Assembly (NCBI GenBank): GCA_903858935.1
Contig: CAIOKO010000258.1
Location: forward strand, 1-64,000
Direction: 5' to 3'
Length of the DNA stretch: 64,000 bases
Source: an uncultured Schlesneria sp.
GTDB taxonomy: Bacteria > Planctomycetota > Planctomycetia > Planctomycetales > Planctomycetaceae
In this document: one piece after another, positions 17,098-26,866 of the stretch
How the letters are laid out: the number at the start of each line of letters is the position of its first letter
Position numbering within the stretch: the first letter of the stretch is position 1
Made by a program: the position numbers and the translations under genes
Notes under the pieces: model-generated
The model's input: the letters and a program-made list of their open reading frames with translations, nothing else
Database searches by the model: none
What the model was told of the DNA's origin: nothing

Positions 17098-20000
17098 ATG
17101 AAATGGCAAGACGTGTTCCGAAGTTGGCTCGGTTCGAACGATTTCGATGAACGGCCTGTTCATCCCGATCGATGGGCGAACGGCACGGAAACTCTTGAAT
17201 ACCGGCTCGTTTTGGGTTCGTTGTCAACAGATCCATCATTGGCAGGAACGGCGAACGTCGGCCCCGTGACGAGCGTGACTCCAACCACGACGAATTCGAC
17301 GGGCAATACAGACAGTTCGACCGGGGGCATTCAGGCCATCGGGTCTCAATTTAGCAGCTTGTCACTGCAGCAGGATAATTCTTCGCCGAATTCAACAAGT
17401 CCGTCACAAACAACGACCGATTCGGCTCAGCCAGATACATATACTTCGTCGAACAACTCAACAAGCACAAGCAGTCCCGATGATGGACTGACATTGACGT
17501 CATTTAACTCCGTTGGATCGTTACCGGTATCGTCGCAATCGTCGACACAAGAGTCCGCGTCAGGGAATTCTGCGAGCACTGGGCCGGCAACACAAAGCGG
17601 CCCCATCATCACCATGACTCCTTCGGCTTCGACAAATTCGGCAAATTCCGTGAGTTCTCAGAGCTCTGAAGCGTCGCCAAGCTCGACATCGACAAGTCCG
17701 CCTGTTGCGATTGACACCTCTCTTACGGCAATAAATACGAATGTTCTCGTCAGCAGCGCAGCAGTAGCAGCGGCAAAAAACGGGGCCGGAGCAGCAGGGG
17801 CTAAGATCGTTCCTCCCTGGACTGGCAGCCAGGCCATCAGCACGGTGATTCATTACGATTTCCGCGATGCCAACGGGATCAAAAATGAGATCTCCGCCCA
17901 GCAAATTCAAACTACCGAAGCGGTGCTCCAAGACTGGTCGGCAGCAAGTGGTGGTAAAATCCAATTCGTGCGTGACACCACATCGCCCGCTTCTGACATC
18001 GTGAATATTGGAGTTGGCGACCTTTCTGCGGTCGGAATGACCAGTGCCGAAGGTGGCACGCTGGGTACATCGGTGCATTCCATTCAGACCGTTAAAGGAT
18101 CCCAAACGTCTGTGGGAACAATCTGGCTGGATCGCAGTGAAACCTGGGTCGACGGACAAAGTTCCGGCGCGACTTCCTCGGGCACTGATTTTGCCACCGT
18201 CATGGCCCATGAAGTCGGACACACGCTCGGCATCAGCGATGATCTGACGTCGCAAGGAATCATGAGTCCCACCTATTCCGGTACTCAGAATCTGGCAGGA
18301 ATCACGACGGCATTCCAGAACCCCAATTACTACACGACTGACAATGAGGACGCGAACGGTTTCATTACTGACAACATGGGGATGACAGCGGGCCAGTTGT
18401 CGATTGCGGATGTGACCCAGTTACTCAATCGAGCTTCGGTCGCTTCACCCAGCAACAATGCAATCATCGCCATAGTTGACCGTAACGGAAACATTCTGGG
18501 TGTTCGCCAGGAACAGGATGTCGTCGATACGATTAAAGACCCGGCAACATTAGCCTTCGCGACAGATGGCGCAGTATCTCTGGCCAGGACGGCAGCGTTC
18601 TTCGGGAACAATCAAGCCCCGCTCACATCACGAGTTGTGGAAGACCTCAGCCAGACGACGATGCTTCAACGGGAAGTCGAGGCCAACCCCAATTCCATGG
18701 ACCCTACGATAAAAGGCCCTGGCTTTGTCGCTCCCGTGGGAATTGGTGGTAATTTTCCAGCCGGTGTCGAACATACACCCCCTGTCGACTTGTTTAATAT
18801 TGAAGCTTCAAATCGAATTCAAACCGTAAGCCAGACCATGGTCAACCTCGAGTCTTACGGGACCGCGATTGGAATGACAGGTGTCTCACAAAATCGGGGA
18901 ATCGCCACCCTTCCCGGAGGAATTCCGATTGTCAGGGACATTAACGGAACACCGACGGTCGTTGGCGGAATTGGTGTCTTCTTTCCAGGGAAAGATGGTT
19001 ACGCCACCCATGAGCAAGGATTTGTCGCAGGACAGGACCAAACCGTAACCCAGCGCATGAATACCAATCAGGAATTGGAAGCGGAATTCATTGCATATGC
19101 GGCGTTAGGAGGTAGCCAAATCGCCATGGACTCTGGGGTTTGTGGCGCCGTCATTGGAAACCTCGGCGGCTACGCTCCCGTATCTGGCCTCGATCTTCCA
19201 TTTGGGCATATTTCACTGAATGGAATTCAGCTGGGGCTTTTCGGCTCGACCCCCGGGAACCAGGGGCTTGATGATTTGATCGAGCAGTTCGGCGGCGTTA
19301 TGGGAAAAGGGACGAACAGTGGTACAAGTCAGATTTTTGACACAACGACAAGTCCCACAACCATCATCAGTAGTAACACGGATATGGATCCCAAGATTAT
19401 TGGTACCGAAGAACCGTCAGGATATCTGGTCGATCCCACAACATCGCCTGCCAGTAGTTTAACCAAAGCCGAGATTACAGGGATTATCGACGCGGGGATC
19501 GCAGCAGCGAACAAAGTGCGAGCCGCAATTCGCCTGGGCTCAAACGACCCCAAACTCCGGACAGGAAACATCGGAGTTAAAATGACTTTCGCGATCACTG
19601 ATCCGCTCGGAAAAGTACTTGCCGTTTACCGCATGAATGATGGCACCGTGTTTTCCACAGACGTTGCCATCGCCAAAGCACGCAATGTTTCTTATTACGA
19701 CGACAAATCACAAATTCAGCCAGTTGATCAGGTCGCAGTCAATTCGTCAGATCCTGCAGGACAGAAGATTGCTGCCGGAACATCGTTTACCAATCGTACA
19801 TTCCGCTACCTGGCCGAGCCGTTCTTTCCTTCGGGAGAAAACGGATCAGCCCCCCCTCAATTCTCAATTTTGAGGGATGGATTGAATGGGAACCCGGCCG
19901 GAATCAATATTACCAATGGCGAGAATACAGGCGCACCAGCACCTGACACAGCTTTTACGAGCGTCATGGGACACGATGTCTTTAACGTCGGAACGAACTT

Positions 20001-20253
20001 CCACGACCCCGGCGATCCCGCGAACCAGAATGGAATCATTTTCTTCCCTGGCAGTACGGCACTCTACAAAAATGGACAACTCGTCGGCGGCCTGGGGGTC
20101 AGCGGTGATGGTGTTGATCAGGATGATGTCGTGACATTCCTTGCCGCCCAGGGCTATTTGCCGAATGGAACGAGTGTCACCACTGCCGATCAGGTAAACG
20201 TGGACGGCGTTCGGCTACCATTTCAGAAGTTTAATCGAAACCCATTCGGTTAA
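17098..20253 (+). CDS. Secreted metzincin-like metalloprotease with two HbpS/GlcG-like domains
   Basis: A predicted extracellular zinc protease of 1051 residues. The N-terminus carries TLEYRLVLG, an LExRLLL-type motif of large secreted planctomycete proteins, followed by a Ser/Thr-rich linker to about residue 210. Then a metzincin domain with HEVGHTLGISD (HExxHxxGxxD, first His at 371) and a Met-turn-like GIMSP. AIIAIVDRNGNILGVR (from about 455) with GGIPI...VVGGIGV (about 606) and, from about 790, FAITDPLGKVLAVYRM with GQLVGGLGVSGDG, are two HbpS/GlcG-type domains, a fold known to bind haem or small ligands. The ATG at 17098 has ACGGAG 10 bp upstream. A GTG at 17041 would add 19 residues but has no such site. 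No classical signal peptide is obvious. Confidence 0.78.
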   Translation: MKWQDVFRSWLGSNDFDERPVHPDRWANGTETLEYRLVLGSLSTDPSLAGTANVGPVTSVTPTTTNSTGNTDSSTGGIQAIGSQFSSLSLQQDNSSPNSTSPSQTTTDSAQPDTYTSSNNSTSTSSPDDGLTLTSFNSVGSLPVSSQSSTQESASGNSASTGPATQSGPIITMTPSASTNSANSVSSQSSEASPSSTSTSPPVAIDTSLTAINTNVLVSSAAVAAAKNGAGAAGAKIVPPWTGSQAISTVIHYDFRDANGIKNEISAQQIQTTEAVLQDWSAASGGKIQFVRDTTSPASDIVNIGVGDLSAVGMTSAEGGTLGTSVHSIQTVKGSQTSVGTIWLDRSETWVDGQSSGATSSGTDFATVMAHEVGHTLGISDDLTSQGIMSPTYSGTQNLAGITTAFQNPNYYTTDNEDANGFITDNMGMTAGQLSIADVTQLLNRASVASPSNNAIIAIVDRNGNILGVRQEQDVVDTIKDPATLAFATDGAVSLARTAAFFGNNQAPLTSRVVEDLSQTTMLQREVEANPNSMDPTIKGPGFVAPVGIGGNFPAGVEHTPPVDLFNIEASNRIQTVSQTMVNLESYGTAIGMTGVSQNRGIATLPGGIPIVRDINGTPTVVGGIGVFFPGKDGYATHEQGFVAGQDQTVTQRMNTNQELEAEFIAYAALGGSQIAMDSGVCGAVIGNLGGYAPVSGLDLPFGHISLNGIQLGLFGSTPGNQGLDDLIEQFGGVMGKGTNSGTSQIFDTTTSPTTIISSNTDMDPKIIGTEEPSGYLVDPTTSPASSLTKAEITGIIDAGIAAANKVRAAIRLGSNDPKLRTGNIGVKMTFAITDPLGKVLAVYRMNDGTVFSTDVAIAKARNVSYYDDKSQIQPVDQVAVNSSDPAGQKIAAGTSFTNRTFRYLAEPFFPSGENGSAPPQFSILRDGLNGNPAGINITNGENTGAPAPDTAFTSVMGHDVFNVGTNFHDPGDPANQNGIIFFPGSTALYKNGQLVGGLGVSGDGVDQDDVVTFLAAQGYLPNGTSVTTADQVNVDGVRLPFQKFNRNPFG

Positions 20254-20338
20254 AGTTTTCGGACAAAACAGGCCGCGCCGATATCATGGGAAATTCGCCT
20301 GAAGGATTGCGTTTTCCCAAGATCGTTGAGCCATTGAA

Positions 20339-20716
20339 ATGACTAACGCCCCGTTCCGATGTCAAATCATCACGGCTCTATCCGTGTTCGGACTGTGGCT
20401 AAACGTGTGCCAGGCGACAGTTGTCTCAGCCGAAGATGACCTCGCACGTGCAGGATGCCCAAATCAGATTTCCAGGCATGCGCGTGTCAGCAACGGAAAA
20501 GGGTACGTTGCTTATTATGTCGGCGGCGGAGCACATTCGCATAAAGGCGAGTATCGTACGTGCCAGGAAGGAACGTTCGGAGTCGATTACATGCCGATTG
20601 TTCCCGGCTTCCGGCAAGGTGTCGTACAGAAATGGTGGCACGGCCAGCGTTTTCAAGGTGGACCAGGCCAGTATGAGCCGAACACAAAGGTCTCGCCGTT
20701 GCCCAATCTTCGTTGA
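20339..20716 (+). CDS. Small secreted protein of unknown function
   Basis: A 125-residue product with a signal peptide (hydrophobic 10-28, cleavage near VVSA-ED). The mature part contains CPNQISRHAR, GYVAYYVGGG, two cysteines and several His, Tyr and Gly residues. It ends in a Pro-rich tail. No domain was recognised. It starts 85 bp after the protease gene on the same strand, so the two may be co-transcribed. Confidence 0.6.
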   Translation: MTNAPFRCQIITALSVFGLWLNVCQATVVSAEDDLARAGCPNQISRHARVSNGKGYVAYYVGGGAHSHKGEYRTCQEGTFGVDYMPIVPGFRQGVVQKWWHGQRFQGGPGQYEPNTKVSPLPNLR

Positions 20717-20781
20717 CGAAACGTCGTATTTCCGTCGGCGATTGATTTGTATTTGATCAAAATTCTAAATATGTCTTTTGT

Positions 20782-20815
20782 GCCACTGCTTTGGAGTCTT
20801 CCAGGAAGCAGTGGC
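20782..20815. repeat. 10 bp stem hairpin
   Basis: GCCACTGCTT pairs with AAGCAGTGGC around a 14 base loop, 66 bp after the stop of the small secreted protein. No T-run follows, so it is more likely a repeat element than an intrinsic terminator. Confidence 0.65.
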
Positions 20816-21008
20816 TTCGTCCCCTCCATCGCAAAAAACGAAGAGCATTGCTTGACCCAAAGCGTTTAAGCAGTGCCGCTAATGGCAGGTAGCAATTTCA
20901 CGGTCGGTTAGGCATCTGAATTTGTCCCGGCGGGATGACAGAATGAGTCAAGGTGCGAATGAATTTTTCGACGTCGATCGAGAACTCTGCTGAAAGGCTG
21001 CAAACGCA

Positions 21009-21455
21009 ATGGCATCCACCTATCTCAGTCTGCATTATCATATTGTTTTCAGCACCAAGGACCGCATACCTTCGATATCCTTAAAATGGCAGACGTCTCT
21101 TCATGATTACCTTGGTGGAACTGTCGTCGGACTTGGAGGTGTCCCGCAACGAATAGGTGGCATTCAAGATCACGTCCACCTTCTCGTTGGACTCAAGGCA
21201 ACACATCGTCTTGCAGATTTTATGCGTGAGTTGAAAAAGGTTGGTTCGATTTGGTTTCACGACGAGATCCGCGACCGAAAATTTACGTGGCAAGAAAGCT
21301 ATGCTGCGTTTACCGTCAGCCCTACGGCGCGAGCGGCGGTGATGCGGTATATCTCGAATCAAGAATCTCATCATCGAAAGAAGAACTTTCGTGAAGAACT
21401 CAGCGACTTATTGAAGAAGGCTGGCGTTGAATACGATCCAAAGTATCTGGATTGA
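21009..21455 (+). CDS. Y1 transposase (IS200/IS605 or REP-associated type)
   Basis: A single-strand DNA transposase of the HUH/Y1 family, 148 residues, full length for the family. HVH at 55-57 is the HUH metal site. Y114 in MRYISNQ is the catalytic tyrosine with Q118 as the accompanying metal ligand, in the YIxxQ helix. The N-terminus SLHYHIVFSTKDR is typical. No accessory TnpB is present. Palindromes of REP type lie on both sides: GTCCCGGCGGGA near 20925 and the hairpin cluster at 21650-21745. A REP-associated tyrosine transposase is therefore more likely than an ordinary IS copy. The reading frame is intact. Confidence 0.88.
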   Translation: MASTYLSLHYHIVFSTKDRIPSISLKWQTSLHDYLGGTVVGLGGVPQRIGGIQDHVHLLVGLKATHRLADFMRELKKVGSIWFHDEIRDRKFTWQESYAAFTVSPTARAAVMRYISNQESHHRKKNFREELSDLLKKAGVEYDPKYLD

Positions 21456-21773
21456 ATGCGACCGAGCAGACAATGAACGCTTCAATCATCGCTCCGGTTG
21501 CACTCTGAAGGTCAAACGCGACCTGATGCTTGAGCAAAGCGACACTTATGACATAAGAAGATTTTAGGATTTGCATCATCCGCAGCTGATAAAGTCGATG
21601 TTTATACATTTCAGCATTCGTCCGAACGACACTCGCCCGCTTTCTTTTTCTGGAATCCCTCCGGGATTCAACACGTTTTTAGTCCGCATATCCGGTGGTG
21701 TCGCTGCGCTCAACCACCGGCTAATTGCTGCGGTCCCTCCGGGACAAAGACAAGTGAAAGCAACACTTGCAAC
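21456..21773. other. Intergenic region with REP-like hairpins
   Basis: Downstream of the Y1 transposase. It holds GGAATCCCTCCGGGATTC (about 21650-21667), the hairpin at 21692-21720 and GTCCCTCCGGGAC (about 21735). No gene was seen. Confidence 0.7.
21692..21720. repeat. REP-like hairpin beside the Y1 transposase
   Basis: CCGGTGGT and ACCACCGG form an 8 bp stem around GTCGCTGCGCTCA. The following GCTAATTGCTGCGG and CCCTCCGGGA words are part of the same compound element. Confidence 0.8.
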
Positions 21774-23594
21774 CTATTTCATTGACTGTTTTGATGTCTC
21801 TTCTCGTAAACCTGCCGTCACGACATTCGAAGATTTGTTCGCCGATGGCGGTGGCGGAACTTCTGTCGGCATCAGCGGCACAGTCATCGTGCCGGTTGCA
21901 AACTGCCAGCCGTTGAGTGCCAGATTGTAGTCGACCAAGGCAATTTGCGATTGCTGCAGGGCATTCGATAACTGCTGACGCGAACGCAACAGTCGATCAA
22001 GATCAATTTGCCCGGCGGCGTGCAACTGGGTAAATGTCTCGGTCTGTACACGTGCCGCGGACACGCGTTCCTGCTGACATTGATAAACTTCCCAGGCCGA
22101 ATTGACAGAATCCCACGCGTCGCGGACCTCCTGCCGGATGAGAAATTCACTTTCTTCGCGAGCTCGAACCTGCCTCATGTAGACGAGTCGAGCCTGCTCA
22201 AGAGCGGCTCGATCGGCTCGCTGACCAATCATATAACTGTAACGCACGCCTAAGCTCGCTGTACCGTAGTGGGCGGAAGCAAATTCACTGAACGAGCCCC
22301 CGATATTGTTATTCAATCCTGTCAGCGAATATCCTGCATAGGCACGAACGTCTGGTGAAAGATTATTTCGGCGACGATCCAGCTCTAATTGAGCCTGTGC
22401 CACTTGAAACTGTCGCACACGAATTTCTGGACGCTGCTCGGTCGCCAGAGCAATTCCCTGATCCAGATCTGGTAACACCGGCTGAGAGATTGGCTTTCCC
22501 GTCATTTTGAGCGGGCGACGATCTGAGGGTGATGCGCCGATCAGCGAGAGCAAATGATTACGAGCGGCTCGTGCTCGCTGTTTCGCTTGAGAAAGATCTG
22601 CTTTCAGCGAATGGAGATGTTCCGTTGCTTGAGCAACCTGGACAATCCCCCCTTCACCGATCTCAAAACGAACCTTTTCAAGATGATGAGTCGTCTGAGC
22701 CTGTTCCACAAAATCTTCGCTGGTTTTCAAATGTGATTCCGCCAGCCACGCGGTCCAGTAGGCCCGCTGAACTTCGGACAGCGTCTGGTTGATCTCGACC
22801 TGGAATTCGGCGGCCGTCTGCTTCTGATTGGTTTCCGCGAGATGAATCGCCGTAAGGTTGGCCTGTCGTGACGCTCCCCTGAAAAGCGCCTGTTCTACGA
22901 CAAGGCTGCCGGCGCTCTGAAAAGCCGGATTGTAAATCAAGTACTGACCGATCGGAGACGTGTAGTTGTAATTGCTGCCAACTCCGATCCGGGCGAACGT
23001 TCCCGAGGAAAATCGCTGTTCCAGAGAGACGAGATTGGGATTGCCGGCGACCGGACCAAACGTCGTCAATCCAAATTCTCTTTGACCACCCTTCACCGCC
23101 TGTAATGCCGAGGCGACTTGCTGAGTCCCCTGCAAATACTGAAGATTTGCGTTGAAAGACATGTCATATTCTGAACGCTCAATTTCCGCCTGTTTACCAA
23201 CCTCTTCCGGTTGTGTGGCAACCACGCGCAAATGCAGGTTGTTAGTAAGTGCCGAAGAAATCGCTTCACTGACACTGAGTGACAATACGTCTTCTTTAAA
23301 CCGGTCGTCTTTAACAGTTGGGGTTTCGTCCAATGGTAATGGCGTCATTTCCGGTGGTTCCGGCACGGGGTCGCCACTCGCTGACGCGGGCTTGACCTGT
23401 GAATCACGTCTGGACTTCCCAGACTTCGAAATCGTTTCTTCATCAGAAACGGGTGCGGAAATGGATGCCTTCGTGTGGTTCATCCATTGATGTTTCGAGG
23501 TCGCGTCAAACGTCTGACATCCCTGGCAGGCACAAAAGATCAGCACCACCCCTAAGCGGGGCAGAAGCCAACGATCTTCAGCGCGACATTTCAT
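21774..23594 (-). CDS. TolC-family outer-membrane efflux protein
   Basis: The outer-membrane channel of a tripartite efflux or type I secretion system. The 606-residue chain has an export signal at 14-24 rich in Cys (possibly a lipoprotein signal, lipobox weak), a Ser/Pro linker to about 100, then two outer-membrane-efflux (OEP) repeats of long amphipathic helices and strands: LSVSEAISSALTNNLHLRV and VEINQTLSEVQRAYWTAWLA in the first, GIALATEQRPEIRVRQFQVA and VRDAWDSVNSAWEVYQCQQE in the second. The C-terminus YNLALNGWQFATGTM is typical, followed by a Pro-rich tail. No pump or adaptor gene is adjacent, so the partner complex is unknown. Confidence 0.88.
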   Translation of the reverse strand: MKCRAEDRWLLPRLGVVLIFCACQGCQTFDATSKHQWMNHTKASISAPVSDEETISKSGKSRRDSQVKPASASGDPVPEPPEMTPLPLDETPTVKDDRFKEDVLSLSVSEAISSALTNNLHLRVVATQPEEVGKQAEIERSEYDMSFNANLQYLQGTQQVASALQAVKGGQREFGLTTFGPVAGNPNLVSLEQRFSSGTFARIGVGSNYNYTSPIGQYLIYNPAFQSAGSLVVEQALFRGASRQANLTAIHLAETNQKQTAAEFQVEINQTLSEVQRAYWTAWLAESHLKTSEDFVEQAQTTHHLEKVRFEIGEGGIVQVAQATEHLHSLKADLSQAKQRARAARNHLLSLIGASPSDRRPLKMTGKPISQPVLPDLDQGIALATEQRPEIRVRQFQVAQAQLELDRRRNNLSPDVRAYAGYSLTGLNNNIGGSFSEFASAHYGTASLGVRYSYMIGQRADRAALEQARLVYMRQVRAREESEFLIRQEVRDAWDSVNSAWEVYQCQQERVSAARVQTETFTQLHAAGQIDLDRLLRSRQQLSNALQQSQIALVDYNLALNGWQFATGTMTVPLMPTEVPPPPSANKSSNVVTAGLREETSKQSMK

Positions 23595-24757
23595 CGGTCT
23601 TCAATCGATATTAGCGGGGATCAGGGGAATACCTGGTCGTACACCGTGAGCACCCAGCGTTTTTCCAAATAGGAAAAGCACTCGTCATCTTACGTAAAAA
23701 TGCTCACTGTCTGACAATATATCCCCGCGATGAAGTTGGCTGCTTGTTTTTTCCGACCGTGTACTTATTCCCCGCGAAAATTCGTGCTGCCCCGCTCGGC
23801 CAGCGGCAATTGCTGCCGATTGTGGTTCATTGAAAGATTACGGCGCAGGCTGCTCCCGCATCCCAATGGGAGGGCTGGGCCGCATGATTAAACGATCGGA
23901 ATTCAGGAGAGACGGAAGAGATTGGAGGTTTCAGGACGGTCGCGCGGAAGCGATGGCGTTCGATTCAGGGTTGGAGGGTATTCTGCCCTGTTAAGGGCAG
24001 GACAAATCAGCCCAGGGCAGGCTCGTCTTCGAGCGCCGCCCTGGGAAAATCGATTAGATGAATGAGAGAGCCCTGAAGGGCAGCTCCGTGAAGGATTCTT
24101 CGTTCCACTTGGGCAAGGGTTCCGTCGCGATTTCCTGACCGCTTGACAAGCGGCCAAACGTCAAACCGACACGAAGGACACGAAGAGCACGAAGGAACCA
24201 GAGAGCAAAGCACTTGAAGTCATCTTTTCGCCCGATGCTGTTAAAGTTGATAATTCGCCAGATCCTCACGTGAGACAGTTTCATATCATTCACGTGATTG
24301 GCATGGTCGTCGAATTCCATCTTCGTGCTCTTCGTGTCCTTCGTGGTGTTTCTCGGCCGATCTCCGCTACCCTTCACTCGTTTTGTACTTTGCCACGACT
24401 TGACAAAGGCCGTCAAGTAGCCGCCCGGCTTTCGGTGGAGCCCCTGTTTTGCCGACGAAACATCCTTCACAGCATTGCCCTTCAGGGCACCCCATTATCT
24501 TGTGATCGTACCCCAGGGCGGCGCTCGAAGACGAGCGTGCCCTGGGCTGCCATGTTACGTCCATTCTGGGCAAAAAGACATTTTACGGCGAAGTTGATTG
24601 AAATGTTCCCTTTTCGGCGTCTCAAGACATCCTCATGTGACGACACCGTTTTATCAAGCCAGCCTCAGCCTCCCCGTGACGAATGGACTTTCAATGAAGT
24701 GGTTGTTACACAGGACAGCCGTTTCCCCGTTTGAGATGATGACGCACTGAGGCTGAA
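23595..24757. other. Intergenic region with a 540 bp nested palindrome
   Basis: No convincing gene was found. Most of it is the imperfect inverted repeat at 24009-24548, described separately. The TMTC-like gene's promoter should lie in the last 200 bp. Confidence 0.65.
24009..24548. repeat. Nested inverted repeat (BIME-like)
   Basis: The outer arms are 37 bp, 24009-24045 and 24512-24548, complementary with one mismatch and centred on GCTCGTCTTCGAGC. Middle arms built on GCCCTGAAGGGCA lie near 24070 and 24480. The inner arms are a perfect 25 bp pair, 24170-24194 and 24321-24345, made of CACGAAGGACACGAAGAGCA plus CGAAG. A further copy of the 37 bp unit is at 26867-26903. Confidence 0.85.
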
Positions 24758-26692
24758 ATGACTGACAAGCGCCTGTTCGTGTGCATGGCGACCCTCTTCG
24801 CACTGACCATCAGCGTCTATTTACCGGCGTTAGGCCTCGGGTTTGTCGAACTTGACGACAATATCTACGTTTTTCGAAATCCGAATGTTCAAGCCGGGTT
24901 GTCGAAGGCAAGTATCCTTTATGCCTGGACCACGTTTGATTCCGGCAATTGGATTCCCGTCACGTGGCTGTCATACCTGCTGAATTCGACTTGCTTTGGG
25001 ATAAATCCAATCGGCTTTCATGCCGTCAATGTGTTGCTGCATGCCTTCAATGTCGTCTTGCTGTTCCTCTGGTTGCATCGGATTTCAAACACGGTCTGGC
25101 GGAGTTTCGCCGTTGCAGCTCTGTTCGCGGTTCATCCATTACACGTCGAGTCTGTTGCCTGGATTGGAGAACGTAAAGACGTTCTCAGCATGTTCTTTTT
25201 TCTCTGGATGCTGATCGCCTATCAAGCCTATGCTTGCCGTCCAAATCGAGGACGGTATGCATTGGTGATCACCGCCTTTGCGTTGGGACTGCTATCGAAA
25301 TCAATGCTCGTCACAGCACCAGTCCTCTTGTGCCTGATCGACCTGTGGCCTGGATCAACGTGGAATTCAGACAAAACAGCTACCGCTTTGCCTTCCAGCA
25401 CGCGTCCTCTGTGGCAGCTGGTCGTCGAAAAAATTCCCTTACTATTGATGTCCATCGCAATCGGATTCGTCACGATCAAGGCACAAGGTTCAGGACCGAC
25501 AACGGCATTTACCTCTTTCAACAGAATTCCGGCAAGCTACCGTATCGGAAATGCGTTCACGGCATATGCATGGTACGTTACAAAATCCTTCATCCCTCTC
25601 GACCTTTGCGCGATGTACTCGCACCCGATGCGAAATCTTTCCTGGACGTATGCCGGACTTTCCGCGTTGCTGCTGGTCGCCTGCGCCGTCTACGCTGGTT
25701 CAAGATATCGTCGTGATCCGTTTCTGATTTTCGGAGGACTTTGGTTCTTGATCTCGCTTGCACCCGTCATCGGCTTACTGCAAGTTGGTACTCAAGCCTA
25801 CGCCGACCGTTATAGTTATCTCCCTCAAATCGGACTTTTGATCGCCGTCATCTGGCAGGCCGAGCGTTGGATGCGGTACTTAACAGCACCTCGATTGGCT
25901 GCCGTTTTGTCACTGACAGCCGCGTTGATCATCTTTTCCTGCATCACGATTCGTCAGATCGGTTACTGGGAATCGACTGAAACCCTCTGGAATCGAGCAA
26001 TCGCCTCGTCGCCGGACAATTGGGAGGCTCATCGACAGCTTGGGATGCTGTGCTTACAGCAACAACGTTTCGACGATGCAAATCGCCATTTCCAGAGCGT
26101 CATCGAAGTGAATCCCAATCTGCCTGATGTCTTAAGCAGCATGGGCTGGATTCATCAACAGCAGTCGGAATGGACGGAAGCTCAACGTTTGTATCAGCGG
26201 AGCCTGGCATTGAATCCGGGGAATGAATTTGCAATCCGCAATCTTGTTCTCGTGTTAAAACAGCAGCGTAAAATATCCGACGCGCTGCCGTTTCTTCTGC
26301 CGTATCTACAACGGAATCCCAGCGACGCGAATATGCAGAATCAGCTTGGCTTGATCTACGCACGCAGTGGCGACTTTGAACGAGCTCGAGCTCAATTCGC
26401 CCAGGCAAAACAGGCTTCGCCAAATGACTTACCGACGCGAACAAACCTCGGCCTGGCGCTGTCGGAACTCGGAAAGCTGGACGAAGCGCGGCTCAATCTG
26501 GAAATGGTTGTTGAAGCCCAGCCACAGGATGCGAATGCACGAGTTAATCTCGGATCGGTTCTCTTGCGACTTGGCGTTAAGGATGCGGCGCGCAAGCAGT
26601 TTGAAGCGGCAATACAAATCAATCCGAACGACGAGGAGGCCAAAGCGCAGCTTGAATCGATTAATCAGTCGGCTTTGAAACCGATGCCGTAG
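24758..26692 (+). CDS. TMTC-like membrane protein with C-terminal TPR repeats
   Basis: A polytopic membrane protein of 644 residues. Residues 1-400 hold about ten transmembrane segments and the motifs FVELDDNIYV, NWIPVTWLSY, GFHAVNVLLH and HPLHVESVAWIGERKDVLS, which are shared with the bacterial/eukaryotic TMTC group of putative mannosyltransferases (GT-C fold). Residues 415-640 are about six TPR units, for example WEAHRQLGMLCLQQQRFDDA and NARVNLGSVLLRLGVKDAAR, predicted to be outside the cytoplasm. It may glycosylate exported proteins, but neither the reaction nor the substrate is shown by the sequence. No related gene is adjacent. Confidence 0.82.
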   Translation: MTDKRLFVCMATLFALTISVYLPALGLGFVELDDNIYVFRNPNVQAGLSKASILYAWTTFDSGNWIPVTWLSYLLNSTCFGINPIGFHAVNVLLHAFNVVLLFLWLHRISNTVWRSFAVAALFAVHPLHVESVAWIGERKDVLSMFFFLWMLIAYQAYACRPNRGRYALVITAFALGLLSKSMLVTAPVLLCLIDLWPGSTWNSDKTATALPSSTRPLWQLVVEKIPLLLMSIAIGFVTIKAQGSGPTTAFTSFNRIPASYRIGNAFTAYAWYVTKSFIPLDLCAMYSHPMRNLSWTYAGLSALLLVACAVYAGSRYRRDPFLIFGGLWFLISLAPVIGLLQVGTQAYADRYSYLPQIGLLIAVIWQAERWMRYLTAPRLAAVLSLTAALIIFSCITIRQIGYWESTETLWNRAIASSPDNWEAHRQLGMLCLQQQRFDDANRHFQSVIEVNPNLPDVLSSMGWIHQQQSEWTEAQRLYQRSLALNPGNEFAIRNLVLVLKQQRKISDALPFLLPYLQRNPSDANMQNQLGLIYARSGDFERARAQFAQAKQASPNDLPTRTNLGLALSELGKLDEARLNLEMVVEAQPQDANARVNLGSVLLRLGVKDAARKQFEAAIQINPNDEEAKAQLESINQSALKPMP

Positions 26693-26716
26693 AAAACATA
26701 AAAGATAATTCGACGC

Positions 26717-26845
26717 AACCCCACCGCCCTCGAGGCTGTGGTAAACGGGCCTTTGCACCAGCACGAGCCACCATTCATTGATCTGACCAAATTCCAATTG
26801 CTCGAGCAACGGCCCGTTTACCACCCCCGCAGGGGAGGTGGGGTT
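26717..26845. repeat. Dispersed hairpin element, copy 1
   Basis: A 129 bp element with arms AACCCCACCGCCC...GTAAACGGGCCTTTGC and GCAACGGCCCGTTTACCACC...GGTGGGGTT. A second full copy is at 61382-61514 and a half copy at 60185-60238. The arms are complementary, so the transcript or single strand can fold on itself. Confidence 0.85.
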
Positions 26846-26866
26846 TCGTTTCCGTTCGGTTCAATT

